Source: Micromonospora sp. MW-13 (GTDB lineage Bacteria; Actinomycetota; Actinomycetes; Mycobacteriales; Micromonosporaceae). Taken from it: a stretch of 64,000 nucleotides of DNA. The notes beneath the pieces are model-generated. The model had not been told where the DNA came from and did not search any database. It saw only the letters and a list, made by a program, of their open reading frames with translations. A program made the translations under genes and the position numbers. Shown piece after piece: positions 1 to 7,574 of this stretch (the first letter of the stretch is position 1; every line of letters begins with the position of its first letter). The DNA lies in NCBI RefSeq assembly GCF_003434305.1, contig NZ_QKKX01000047.1, positions 1-64,000 on the forward strand, given 5' to 3'.

Positions 1-70
1 GGCCGATCATCAGGATCAGCGCGCCGCCGAGCAGTTGGCTCACCCGACGCGAGGGTCTCCGAACAGTCAC
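1..70 (-). CDS. 5' end of an unidentified membrane or exported protein (runs off the left edge)
   Basis: Reading leftward from a GTG at 70 gives a short basic N-terminus followed by a hydrophobic run (LLGGALILMIG), as in a signal anchor or signal peptide. A GAGGAG ribosome site lies at about 81-76, five bases before this start; the alternative GTG at 76 overlaps that site and is less likely. Only 23 codons lie inside the window, so no family can be given. Confidence 0.4.
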   Translation of the reverse strand, partial: MTVRRPSRRVSQLLGGALILMIG

Positions 71-194
71 CGTCACTCCTCGTCGACTACAAAAGGGCGA
101 CTGTGATCATGCCGCCCGGGTTGCCGCACCATATAGCGCGACACCCATCTATGTCGAGACCTTGCATGAGACCCGAAGATGACGAAGAATTCCT

Positions 195-452
195 TCATGT
201 GGCGGATGTCGGGACGACATCACCGCGAAATGGTCCGAGGTCCCCGACGATGCGGTCCACGGTGACCGGCTCGTCGCTGCCGTCGGCGCGCCGCACGACC
301 ACGGTCACCCGGCCGTCGTCGGGGTGAGGGCGTGCACGGTGAAGCCGGTGAGCAGCCGGATCCGGCCGGCGTCGACGTGCGCGCGCAGCCGCGAGCCGAG
401 CGCGCCGCGCGCCGGCAGGGCGTCGGCGTCCCCGCCGCCGTAGGTGCGCGCC
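195..452 (-). pseudogene. Fragment of a flavin-dependent (ArsO-like) oxidoreductase, frameshifted
   Basis: Just downstream of the acetyltransferase, one minus frame reads TYGGGDADALPARGALGSRL and on to HALTPTTAG before a TGA. A second frame then continues as DDGRVTVVVRRADGSDEPVT and DRIV, ending at 195. Joined across a frame change near 325, this resembles the middle of FAD/NAD(P)-binding oxidoreductases found in actinobacterial arsenic clusters. The Rossmann N-terminus with its GxGxxG and the whole C-terminus are missing and no start is visible, so this is a decayed remnant. The family assignment is from memory and moderate; the frame break is seen directly. Confidence 0.45.
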
Positions 453-493
453 GGCGAGGCGGTGGACGGCTGCCCTGCCTGGGGCTGGGTTGG

Positions 494-991
494 TCAGGTG
501 ATGGCGGGGCTGCGCCGTTCGAGCAGCACGACGTCGCGCCATCGACCGTGGTGGCGGCCGACGCGTTCGCGGGTGCCGATGATTCGGAAGCCGGCGCGCT
601 GGTGCAGGGCGAGGCTGGCGGTGTTCTCGGGAAAGACACCGGACTGGATGGTCCAGATGCCGGCGACCTCGGTGGAGGCGATCACCGCGTCGAGGAGCAG
701 CCGGCCGGTGCCTCGGCCGCGCGCGGCGGGGTCGAGGTAGACGGAGTGCTCCACCACGCCGGCGTAGACGGCGCGCGTCGAGGTGGGCGAGACGGCGATC
801 CAGCCGAGGACGAGGTCGTGGCCGTCGACGGCCACGAAGCGGTGCGCGGGCAGCTTTGCGGCGTCGAACGCCGCCCAGGTTGGTGCGCTGGTCTCGAAGC
901 TGGCGTGCCCGTGGTCGAGGCCCGCCTGGTAAATGGCGAGGACCCGTTCGGCGTCGTCGGCCGCCATGGGGCGGATGGTGATACCGGCCAT
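494..991 (-). CDS. GNAT N-acetyltransferase, phosphinothricin/arsinothricin acetyltransferase type (ArsN1-like)
   Basis: The 165-residue protein has the full single-domain GNAT length. It begins ITIRPMAADDAERVLAIYQ, has the acetyl-CoA pyrophosphate-binding motif ARGRGTGRLLLD near residues 91-102, and ends with the FRIIGTRERVGRHHGRWRDV segment typical of the PAT/Bar/ArsN1 branch. That family acetylates the amino group of phosphinothricin or its arsenical analogue arsinothricin, giving resistance. The flavoprotein remnant directly downstream fits an eroded arsenic-resistance cluster, but no arsR, acr3 or arsC is present here, so the substrate is not certain. It is transcribed leftward and alone. 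Confidence 0.75.
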   Translation of the reverse strand: MAGITIRPMAADDAERVLAIYQAGLDHGHASFETSAPTWAAFDAAKLPAHRFVAVDGHDLVLGWIAVSPTSTRAVYAGVVEHSVYLDPAARGRGTGRLLLDAVIASTEVAGIWTIQSGVFPENTASLALHQRAGFRIIGTRERVGRHHGRWRDVVLLERRSPAIT

Positions 992-1163
992 CAGCAGGCT
1001 CCGTTCAGGTGGGGGCGGGTCGGCCCATGCCGACGTCGGCGGCCGAGGGGAACCGGCCGAGGCAGGCGTCGTTGATGCGGTAGTGCCGGGCCGTGCCGAC
1101 CGAGTCGACGGCCGGCCGGTGCGGTGCGGCCGGCTCCCGACGGTCGGGCTCGGGGCGCTCGGA

Positions 1164-1691
1164 TCAATGCGCGGGTGCGTGGCGGGTGCGGTGCCGACGT
1201 ACCGCGTCGCGGTTGGCGCATCGGGGCGAGCAGTAGCGCTGCCGGCCGGTCCGGGACAGGTCGGCGTAGATCGTCCGGCATTCGTCCAGGGCGCACCGGC
1301 CCAGCCGGTCCATTCCCCGGCCGGTCAGGTGCAGGGCGGTGCCGACGCTGATCAGAGCGCGGAGCACGGCCGAGAGGGACACCCCGTCGTCCCGGTAGTG
1401 CAGGTGCCAGCGCCCGTCCGCGTGGTTGGTCAGCCGGGGGTACGTCGAGGCGCCGGCAAGCATCCGGTTGAGCAGCGCGGCCCGCTCGTCCGCCGATGTG
1501 GCGTCGACGATCTCGGACCACTGCTCGACCAGCCGGAGGGTGACGGTGAGGTCGTCGTCGCGTACCGGCATGTCGATCACCACCCCGGCCGCCTGGCATC
1601 GACGGGCCAGTTCCGCCGCCGAACCGGGTGGGTCGTTGGCGAGGTCGACGGCGAGTCGTACCGGGTCTGCCCCGTAAGGGTTGAGATGCAT
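1164..1691 (-). CDS. CGNR zinc-finger protein (ABATE domain), putative regulator
   Basis: The 175-residue protein starts MHLNPYGADPVRLAVDLAND, the usual ABATE-type N-terminus, and ends with the CGNR zinc finger: C-A-L-D-E-C, then SRTGRQRYCSPRCANRDAVR. The four cysteines likely bind zinc. Such proteins are common, poorly characterised DNA-binding regulators in actinobacteria. I chose the ATG at 1691 because it matches the family start; an in-frame ATG further upstream would only add unconserved residues. No good ribosome site is seen. A TGTAAT hexamer six bases before the ATG would suit a leaderless transcript. It is divergent from the small gene at 1717. Confidence 0.75.
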   Translation of the reverse strand: MHLNPYGADPVRLAVDLANDPPGSAAELARRCQAAGVVIDMPVRDDDLTVTLRLVEQWSEIVDATSADERAALLNRMLAGASTYPRLTNHADGRWHLHYRDDGVSLSAVLRALISVGTALHLTGRGMDRLGRCALDECRTIYADLSRTGRQRYCSPRCANRDAVRRHRTRHAPAH

Positions 1692-1716
1692 AATGCCATT
1701 ACAGCAGGCTGTGGGC

Positions 1717-1980
1717 ATGAGCGACAGCGACGGGCACGTCTGGCAGACCAGGTCCCGGCACCGGACGAGCGAGGGGACCCTGTACTACCAGTCCTGCCAC
1801 TGCGGACTGTGGCGGATCTGCGCCGGCCCGGCGGCCGGAATCCCGGTGTGGACCCGGCGGGCCCGGTCGTCCGCCGGAGGGCCGGAGATCATCCCGTCAC
1901 GGGTGAGCCCTTCGGGGAGGGGTCGGCTGCCGTCGCCGTCGGAGGACCGGGCCGGCCCTCGGCGGCCTTGGTCCGGATGA
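1717..1980 (+). CDS. Small cysteine-containing protein of unknown function
   Basis: The first 40 of 87 residues (HVWQTRSRHRTSEGTLYYQS, then CHCGLWRI) look like a widespread short actinobacterial protein that often sits beside regulators. The CxC pair and nearby histidines could bind a metal. The last 40 residues are rich in arginine, proline and glycine and look much less coding-like, so the true 3' end may have been altered by a frameshift. Its ATG is only 25 bases from the divergent CGNR gene, so the two probably share a promoter region. The function is unknown. Confidence 0.5.
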   Translation: MSDSDGHVWQTRSRHRTSEGTLYYQSCHCGLWRICAGPAAGIPVWTRRARSSAGGPEIIPSRVSPSGRGRLPSPSEDRAGPRRPWSG

Positions 1981-2036
1981 ACGGGCCTGGGTTGCGCCAT
2001 TTGAGAACGCGCTGTCACATGCGGTGGTGGGAAACG

Positions 2037-2690
2037 TCAGCTTTCACGTACCTGGCCCTGGACGTGCCGGGCTGCCTCCGTGCCCTGGTGCCGTAGCGCG
2101 GATGCGCTTTCGCCCGCTTCCGACTGCACCGATTGCACGGCTTGTTGCGCTGGCTGCCGGAGATTGTCCTGCACCTGGTGGGCTACCTGGCCGGCCTGCT
2201 GCTTGATCTGCCCGGAGTGCTGCATCGCCTTTTGTTTCGCCTGAAGGGCTAGCTTTTGCTCGGTTCGGCTGGGTGAGATGAGTGACGAGGCGAGCAGCCC
2301 GACGCCAAAAGCGATCAAGCCTGCGGCGAGCGGGTTGCCCTCAGTCCGGTCCCGCGTCATCTGCGGCACTGCCTGAGCCTGGTGGGCGGCGGACGAGGCG
2401 GCGTGCGAAGCCCGGTCCGCGACACCGGAGACAGCGCCGGATGCCTGGTGGGCAGTGCCGGCCAGGCGGTGACGGGCCTCGACGGCTGATCCGCCGCTGT
2501 CATGACGGGCCTGGCTGGCGGTACCCATCACCCTGTCCTTGATCCGGCCGAAGCGGCCCCGAGCCCGGCCGATCCGTTCGGTCGCCATCCGTCGCGGACT
2601 GGCCTTGTAGGTCAGCGCGTCCACGTCGGTGCTCAGTTCCATCCTGGTGGTTTCGATCTCCTGGCGGATCTGTTCGGGATCGTTCGACAT
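2037..2690 (-). CDS. DUF3618 domain protein, envelope/stress associated
   Basis: The 217-residue protein opens with the DUF3618 signature DPEQIRQEIETTRMELSTDV, a short amphipathic region with basic residues up to about 45. Ala/Gln/His-rich segments likely to form coiled coils follow. One hydrophobic segment (LIAFGVGLLASSLI, about 130-143) could be a membrane helix. The C-terminal third is again rich in Gln and Ala (HQVQDNLRQPAQQAVQSVQS). A GAGGAG ribosome site precedes the ATG. It is the last gene of a three-gene leftward operon with a holin-like protein and another Ala/Gln-rich membrane protein. Family members are linked to cell-envelope stress, but no biochemical role is established. Confidence 0.8.
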   Translation of the reverse strand: MSNDPEQIRQEIETTRMELSTDVDALTYKASPRRMATERIGRARGRFGRIKDRVMGTASQARHDSGGSAVEARHRLAGTAHQASGAVSGVADRASHAASSAAHQAQAVPQMTRDRTEGNPLAAGLIAFGVGLLASSLISPSRTEQKLALQAKQKAMQHSGQIKQQAGQVAHQVQDNLRQPAQQAVQSVQSEAGESASALRHQGTEAARHVQGQVRES

Positions 2691-2711
2691 GACGTCTCCT
2701 CTCGCCTCGGT

Positions 2712-3125
2712 TCAGCGGCCACGAAGGGCGTTTGGTATCTCCCGGGCGGTCTGTTGCGTCCGTGGAAGCGGGCGCAACTGCCGCATCTGCTTACGCGCCC
2801 GAGCGACGAGGACGGCTCCGATCACCGCCCAAATCGCGCCGACGATCAGGGCGGCCCAGCCCTGGTCCATGATGTTGGACAGGCCCCACCACAGCGCGCT
2901 CGACAGGAAGAACAGGGTCAGCAGGCCGGCGATCGCCGCCACGGCGAACATGCCGGCGACATTGCCGGCTGTCTTCGCCTCCTGGCGAACTTCGGCCTTC
3001 GCCAGTTGCACCTCCTGTCGCACCAGGGTGGAGAAGTCCCGGGTGACCTCGCTGAGCAGGTCGCCGATCGAGGCGTGGGACCGCTCGGCGGTGGCGCTGG
3101 CACTGGGCGGCCTGGAGTCGCTCAC
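2712..3125 (-). CDS. Actinobacterial holin-X (DUF1469) membrane protein
   Basis: The 137-residue protein has the family pattern: a cytoplasmic helix (SIGDLLSEVTRDFSTLVRQE then VQLAKAEVRQEAK), followed by two membrane helices at about 55-80 and 90-110, and a basic C-terminus. The GTG start lies inside the stop of the upstream gene (GTGA overlap), so the two are translationally coupled. Despite the holin name these are chromosomal membrane proteins, not lysis proteins; the role is unknown. Confidence 0.8.
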   Translation of the reverse strand: MSDSRPPSASATAERSHASIGDLLSEVTRDFSTLVRQEVQLAKAEVRQEAKTAGNVAGMFAVAAIAGLLTLFFLSSALWWGLSNIMDQGWAALIVGAIWAVIGAVLVARARKQMRQLRPLPRTQQTAREIPNALRGR

Positions 3126-3772
3126 CGGGTCACCTCGCCGTCCGGGACACGGGCCGTCCCCGTGGCTTGGTCGAGCACCGGCCCAGGATGTGTGGGCGGC
3201 GCCTCAGCCGGCATGCCGGGGAGTCGACCGCCCGGTTCGGGCCGGCGGTCCTCCCCTTGGACACCTTCCTCGGGGCCGGCAGCGGCGACGTTGCGGGTCA
3301 GCCGGCCTACCAGCAGGCCAGCCACGACGGCGCCGGCGAGGAATGCGCCAGGGCGCTGGCGCGCGTAGTCGCGCACCTCGTTGACGAGATCGCCTGGCTC
3401 CCGTCCTTCCAGCCATCCGGCGGCCTGCTCGGCAGCACCCGAGGCGCGCCGCACGACCTCGCTGGCCACACCGTCGTGGCCGCTGTTGCTGGCCATCGAC
3501 TGTAGTTCCGCGCTGAGGGAGCGCAGGCCGTCGGCAGCACGTTTCTGTTGCGCCTCCGCCTGTTGCCGCAACTGCTCGGAGGCTTCAGCGGCCAGATTCC
3601 GCGCCTGCCGGCCGGTCTCGCTCGCGACCTGCTTGCCCTGCCCGGCGGCCGAATGGGCCAACTGTCCGCCAGCCTGTGTCGCTTCGTGACCAATCTTCGT
3701 GGCCTGTTCCCGCACCTGTTGCTGCTTGCCCCCGGCGCTGGGCGGCGAACCCGAACTACTCCGCGTCGTCAT
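3122..3772 (-). CDS. Ala/Gln-rich membrane-anchored protein, first gene of the DUF3618/holin operon
   Basis: The ATG at 3772 is preceded by AAGGGGGATCGG, a good ribosome site, so I prefer it to longer in-frame readings. The 216-residue protein has a long helical region (about 20-85) rich in Gln, Ala and Glu that looks like a coiled coil. A single hydrophobic helix follows (GAFLAGAVVAGLLVG, about 148-162), then a proline-rich C-terminus. It overlaps the holin-like gene by four bases. Such proteins recur with DUF3618 and holin-X partners in Micromonospora-like genomes; function unknown. Its upstream region is interrupted about 100 bp away by the IS element. Confidence 0.7.
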   Translation of the reverse strand: MTTRSSSGSPPSAGGKQQQVREQATKIGHEATQAGGQLAHSAAGQGKQVASETGRQARNLAAEASEQLRQQAEAQQKRAADGLRSLSAELQSMASNSGHDGVASEVVRRASGAAEQAAGWLEGREPGDLVNEVRDYARQRPGAFLAGAVVAGLLVGRLTRNVAAAGPEEGVQGEDRRPEPGGRLPGMPAEAPPTHPGPVLDQATGTARVPDGEVTR

Positions 3773-3873
3773 CCGATCCCCCTTCTGAAATCCCTGCCCG
3801 AAGGGCAGGTACCGCGCATACCCAACCTTGCTGAGGGCATGCAGCGCGAAGGGCGGCCTGGTGGCCTCGACGA

Positions 3874-4758
3874 TTAGGGCCTGTCCTGTGAATCCTGCGG
3901 CGCGCTCAGGATCCGCGCGATCAGGGCAGGCAGTACCTGTGCCAGGCGGGATGGTTGGGGGGGCCTGGTCACCAGCGAGAGCATGACCTTCCTCGGCACC
4001 GGGGAGGGCAGCAGGCGGTCGGTGGGGTCGTCCCACCAGCGGGCCGCGAGGTCGGGAACCACGGCCGGGACCTTGCGGTGCCGGGCGATGCGCAGGGTGG
4101 CCTCGATCGTGGGGCCCGGCTGCGGGAGCGCGCCGAGCCCGGACAAACCTGCGTGCAAGTGCTCGCCGGCCAGGTCAATCGAGGAGTACATCACTTCCCT
4201 TCCCGCCAACGCCTTCTTCCCGGCGGCCAGGGGTGTGGTGTCTGCGGGCAGAACCAGGACCAGCGGGGAGGCCCCGAGCCCGGTGGCCTGGAGGCCGTGG
4301 GGCAGGACGGCCTGGTCTGCGATCGTGACGATCGCCGCGTCCAGCAGACCCTGGTGGACCCGGCCGATCAGGGTGGGGCCGTGATCGACTTCGGCCTGGA
4401 GCGTCACGCCTGCGAGTTCGATCTGGGCGGCGGTGAACACGATCGGGGCCAGCGCCTGGATCGTGCCCAGGCTCAACGACGGGGCCTGCGTCGCGGCGGC
4501 AATCTGGGCTGGGAGGGCGTCGAGGTCGGCCAGCAGGCGTGCGGCCTGCCGGGCTAGCTCCCGCCCGGCCGGGGTCGGGCGGGCCCCGGTCGTGTCCCGC
4601 TCGAACAACCTGGTCCCCAGGCGGCGTTCCAGCGCGGCCAGTCGGCGCGAGGCCGAGGGCTGGGTGGTTAGCAGTTCCTTGGCCGCGGCCCCGACCGACC
4701 CGTGCCGGGACACGGCCTCGGCCAGCACCAGGTCCTCGGTCTTCAGGTGGGATCTCAT
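3874..4758 (-). CDS. LysR-family regulator carried by the IS element
   Basis: Of 294 residues, the first 60 are a winged helix-turn-helix (EAVSRHGSVGAAAKELLTTQ, PSASRRLAALERRLGTRLFE). The rest is a LysR-type effector-binding domain, in family order and length. It is divergent from the MFS gene, with 72 bp between them, the usual layout for a LysR regulator and the transporter it controls. Its last residues (DSQDRP) are encoded by the left inverted repeat, and its TAA stop uses the TA of the target-site duplication plus one host base. The C-terminus has therefore been shaped by the element boundary. The effector is unknown. Confidence 0.85.
   Translation of the reverse strand: MRSHLKTEDLVLAEAVSRHGSVGAAAKELLTTQPSASRRLAALERRLGTRLFERDTTGARPTPAGRELARQAARLLADLDALPAQIAAATQAPSLSLGTIQALAPIVFTAAQIELAGVTLQAEVDHGPTLIGRVHQGLLDAAIVTIADQAVLPHGLQATGLGASPLVLVLPADTTPLAAGKKALAGREVMYSSIDLAGEHLHAGLSGLGALPQPGPTIEATLRIARHRKVPAVVPDLAARWWDDPTDRLLPSPVPRKVMLSLVTRPPQPSRLAQVLPALIARILSAPQDSQDRP
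3877..3894 (+). repeat. Left terminal inverted repeat of the IS element
   Basis: GGGCCTGTCCTGTGAATC, an 18-base perfect match to the reverse complement of 6953-6970. It encodes the last six residues of the LysR protein on the minus strand. Confidence 0.9.
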
Positions 4759-4830
4759 GCCTCCAGTGTATGAGCCAGATGCGCGAAGAGATCTTTACCC
4801 GGCCGGAGGAGGGCGGTCGAGGATCGGTGC
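4759..4830. promoter_or_regulatory. Divergent LysR/MFS control region
   Basis: This 72-bp spacer must hold both promoters. It contains AGAT and ATCT half-sites ten bases apart (AGATGCGCGAAGAGATCT), a loose dyad that could bind LysR. It also contains the ribosome site GGAGGAGGGCGG before the MFS start. No clear -35/-10 pair could be picked out. Confidence 0.35.
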
Positions 4831-6084
4831 GTGCGTAGAGGACTGCTGCTACTGACCGTGATCACGTTCGTGACCTGGATCGGGACGAGGATGACCGCCG
4901 TCGCCCTGCCCCTGGTCGCACTGGAGGAGACCGGGCATGCCTGGACCACGGGGCTGGTCGGCGGCATGGCCGGGCTGCCCCTGCTGACGGTGGGCTGGTG
5001 GGGCAAGGGGCTGCGTGACCGTCTCACCGGTGGGAGAGCCCTGGCGGTAGTGACGGGCGTGAACGCTGCCGGGCTCGCCGTCGTCCCCGTGGCCTCCTTG
5101 ATGGGTCAGGTCGGGGCGGTCGCGCTGTGCGTCTCGGGCCTGGTGACCGGGGTCGCGGGCGCGCTGCTGGGCCCTGCCGAACGATCCCTGGTCTCCGACC
5201 TCGCCGACGAACACGTTGCCCGCGGCGGCAGGACCGGACCAGCGAGGTGGTTGGCCTGGCAGGACCTGGCCCACCGGGTCTCGATGATCTTCGCTCCGCC
5301 CGCCGGGGCCTGGGCCGTGACCATGTTGGGCGCGGGTTCCCTGCTGTGGTGCGAGACCGCCGTGGTCGCCCTGGCCGCGATCGCCTTCCTGGCCGTCCCC
5401 GCCCGCAGAACGACACACCACGAAGACCAGGGCGGCGTTCAGGGAGAGGCCACGCCGGGACGGCCAGTCTCTGCTCTGGCGGTGCTACGTTCCCGCCCGC
5501 AGGTCGCCGCCGGCGTGCTCATGGCTGGGGTCGGCGGGGTGTGCTGGTTCGGGTTCAGCCTGGGCCTGGCCGTACTCGGGGTCGAGCACGACATGCCCGG
5601 CGCACTCATCGCTGCGGGCATGAGCGGGTACGGGGCCGCATCCGTGGCCGCCTCCCTGCTGGTGCCGGTGGTCATCGACCGCCTGCCGCGCATGACGGCG
5701 ATGCTGGTCTCCTGGGTCGTGCCCGGGGCCGTGTTCGTCGCCCTGCCGCTGGTGGCACCGAGCCTGGCCGGTATCGCGGTCGTGGCCGCAGTGGGCGGAG
5801 CCGCGATGCCCTGGGGCATCGCCGCCTTGAACGCTCTGATCAGCGAGCAGACCCACGGCCCCGAACGCCGGGCGGCGTTCACCGCAGAGACAGTCCTGCA
5901 CTCCGGAGGCACCTCCCTGGGGCTGCTGGCTGGCGGAGCCCTGATCGGTTGGGCAGGATCCGAGGCCGCGCTCCTGACCACCGGGCTCCTCCAGATTGCC
6001 GCCGCAATCGGGGGGGCAGGGTGGGCCTGGAAAACCCATCACCAGCAAGCCGTCGAAACGGGTGTTCGCACGGCCGCCTGCTGA
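4831..6084 (+). CDS. MFS transporter carried by the IS element
   Basis: The 417-residue protein has the length and spacing of a 12-helix major facilitator permease. It has hydrophobic segments throughout, a WWGKGLRDRLTGGRAL loop after helix 2 that fits the conserved MFS cytoplasmic loop, and a long basic loop near 195-215 between the halves. It probably exports a drug or metabolite, though the substrate cannot be read from sequence. The GTG start follows a purine-rich site. It is divergent from the LysR gene and only seven bases upstream of the transposase start, so MFS and transposase may be co-transcribed. Confidence 0.85.
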   Translation: MRRGLLLLTVITFVTWIGTRMTAVALPLVALEETGHAWTTGLVGGMAGLPLLTVGWWGKGLRDRLTGGRALAVVTGVNAAGLAVVPVASLMGQVGAVALCVSGLVTGVAGALLGPAERSLVSDLADEHVARGGRTGPARWLAWQDLAHRVSMIFAPPAGAWAVTMLGAGSLLWCETAVVALAAIAFLAVPARRTTHHEDQGGVQGEATPGRPVSALAVLRSRPQVAAGVLMAGVGGVCWFGFSLGLAVLGVEHDMPGALIAAGMSGYGAASVAASLLVPVVIDRLPRMTAMLVSWVVPGAVFVALPLVAPSLAGIAVVAAVGGAAMPWGIAALNALISEQTHGPERRAAFTAETVLHSGGTSLGLLAGGALIGWAGSEAALLTTGLLQIAAAIGGAGWAWKTHHQQAVETGVRTAAC

Positions 6085-6091
6085 GCCACAG

Positions 6092-6973
6092 GTGGCAAGT
6101 CGTGACGACCTCACCGACGAGCAGTGGGCCCAGATCCACCCTCTGATGCCCTCGTCTGCGCGGGGCGGGCAGGGGCGCGACCACCGCCAGGTCATCGACG
6201 GGATCCTGTGGCAGCTGCGCACCGGAGCGCCCTGGCGAGACGTCCCAAAGCGGTACGGGCCGTGGAAAACCCTGCACGAGCGACTGCGACGGTGGACCGC
6301 GGACGGGACTTGGGACCGGATCCTGGCCCGCGTCCAGACCACGCAGGCCGACGCCGGGCGGATCGAGTGGGTCTTCTCGATCGACTCGACCGTGGTGCGT
6401 GCCCACCAGCACGCAGCCGGGGCGCGACACCCTGCAGGTGGGAGCGCCGCCTGGGTCGAGGATCTTGCCCTGCCCGGAGAGGCGCTTGGACGCTCCAGGG
6501 GCGGGCTGAGCACGAAGATCCACCTGGCCACCGACGCCCGCGGCCTGCCCATGGTGGTCCTGCTGACCCCAGGCCAGGCCGGTGACAACCCGCAGCTGCT
6601 CATCCTGCTGGACCAGGTGCGGGTCAACGCCTTCGGGCCGGGCCGGCCCCGAAAACGCCCCGACTGCGTCCTGGCCGACCGGGCTTACTCCAGCCCTTCT
6701 ACCCGCCACGCCCTGCGGGCCCGAGGGATCAGGTTCGTCAGTCCGGAGAAGAAGGACCACGCCGCCCACCGCCGCCGTCGTGGCTCCCGGGGCGGTCGTC
6801 CGCCCGCGTTCGACGCGGAGGTCTACAAGGGCAGGAACGTGGTCGAGCGGTGCTTCAACCGTCTCAAGCAGTTCCGGGGCCTGGCCACGCGGTATGCGAA
6901 GCGGGCCGCCGGTCACTGGTCGTCATCGCCGCGATCGCGTTGTGGCTGCGCTGATTCACAGGACAGGCCCTAG
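6092..6973 (+). CDS. IS5-family DDE transposase with a shifted 3' end
   Basis: The GTG at 6092 gives the usual N-terminus (SRDDLTDEQWAQIHPLMP), the DUF4096-like DNA-binding half (WRDVPKRYGPWKTLHERLRR) and a DDE catalytic half. D is in FSIDSTVV, D in VLADRAYS, and E in VVERCFNRLKQFRGLATRY. The usual ending (VVIAAIALWLR then TGA at 6952) is in another frame. One base is missing near 6910, so this copy instead ends GHWSSSPRSRCG...DSQDRP, reading through the right inverted repeat to a TAG made with the target TA. All three catalytic residues precede the shift, so activity may be reduced rather than lost. Confidence 0.8.
   Translation: MASRDDLTDEQWAQIHPLMPSSARGGQGRDHRQVIDGILWQLRTGAPWRDVPKRYGPWKTLHERLRRWTADGTWDRILARVQTTQADAGRIEWVFSIDSTVVRAHQHAAGARHPAGGSAAWVEDLALPGEALGRSRGGLSTKIHLATDARGLPMVVLLTPGQAGDNPQLLILLDQVRVNAFGPGRPRKRPDCVLADRAYSSPSTRHALRARGIRFVSPEKKDHAAHRRRRGSRGGRPPAFDAEVYKGRNVVERCFNRLKQFRGLATRYAKRAAGHWSSSPRSRCGCADSQDRP
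6953..6970 (-). repeat. Right terminal inverted repeat of the IS element
   Basis: This is the reverse complement of 3877-3894. Read on the plus strand it encodes the DSQDRP end of the transposase. Confidence 0.9.
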
Positions 6974-7310
6974 CCGACCGAGCCTTCGCCGGCCGGCGAC
7001 ACCCAGACTTGAGGGGATCGAAGACGGCCCGGAGCCCGCTGTCGAGCACCGGGAGATGTGATGACATCGGATCAAGGCCCACAGACACATCCCGGCGCCT
7101 GCGCCCAAGCGTCCGGGTCTCTGGCCAAGGAGACCCGCGTCTCGGACCAAGGCGGGACGGTGCGGCGTACTCGCTGCCCCGTGCGCTTCGGGCGCCCAGA
7201 CCCGTATCGGGTGGCCCACATGTATACCAGTCCGTCGATTAGCTGCATGGCCTCGGCGGCCGAGTCCGACAATCAGGACTATGCAGGCACGTTGGATCCG
7301 GGGAGTAGTC
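6974..7310. other. Right flank of the IS element, no gene recognised
   Basis: This 337-bp stretch holds only short readings with poor codon bias. A 14-base palindrome, TCGCCGGCCGGCGA, lies at 6986-6999, just outside the element. It may be the control region that the interrupted stress operon or the next small gene used before the insertion, but I see no clear promoter. Confidence 0.4.
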
Positions 7311-7574
7311 ATGACACGTAAGAGGGCCTCCACCGTTCGGCAAGCTCTCATCCTTGCCTTCGCGGCCGGGGCGCTGACCGGAGCGGCGAGTACGCTGACC
7401 CTTCGGCGACGCCGGCCCGACAGCGGCATCCCGGCGGAAGATGCCCGCGGCCCGCTCATGACGAGTGGTGTCGGCGGTCCGGTGGGCGAGACCACTCTTC
7501 CGCCCCTCGGGGCACGGTTCGACGCACCCCCACAGGGCTCGGTCACCATGCCGGCGGCCAAGAGGGCCATCTGA
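7311..7574 (+). CDS. Small single-pass membrane protein, function unknown
   Basis: The ATG at 7311 follows GGGGAG and gives 87 residues. Basic residues (TRKRASTVRQ) come first, then one membrane helix (ALILAFAAGALTGAASTLTL), then RRRR, so the C-terminus should lie in the cytoplasm by the positive-inside rule, or the helix may be a signal anchor. The remainder is proline- and glycine-rich without motifs. No family is recognised. Confidence 0.5.
   Translation: MTRKRASTVRQALILAFAAGALTGAASTLTLRRRRPDSGIPAEDARGPLMTSGVGGPVGETTLPPLGARFDAPPQGSVTMPAAKRAI

Larger units (their letters stand above)
3877..6970. mobile_element. IS5-type insertion sequence carrying LysR and MFS cargo genes
   Basis: The element is bounded by perfect 18-bp inverted repeats, GGGCCTGTCCTGTGAATC at 3877-3894 and its reverse complement at 6953-6970. 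A TA lies on each outer side (3875-3876 and 6971-6972). Removing the element and one TA restores the site TTAG, matching the YTAR target preference of the IS5 group. The 3094-bp element is about twice the size of a usual IS5 member because it holds a LysR gene and an MFS transporter gene besides the DDE transposase at its right end. Confidence 0.9.

Noticed and set aside
1681..1716. Upstream start for the CGNR protein (adding MPTACCNGI)
   Set aside because: The extra residues overlap the divergent small gene and are not typical of the family, which begins at MHLNPYG.
2282..3505. Long plus-strand readings opposite the DUF3618/holin operon
   Set aside because: The minus-strand proteins have recognisable families, ribosome sites and coupled starts. 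The plus readings are Arg/Pro/Ala-rich shadows caused by high G+C.
3773..4036. N-terminal extension of the gene at 3122 back into the IS element
   Set aside because: It crosses the inverted repeat into the antisense of LysR. The ATG at 3772 has a good ribosome site and the extension has no conserved sequence.
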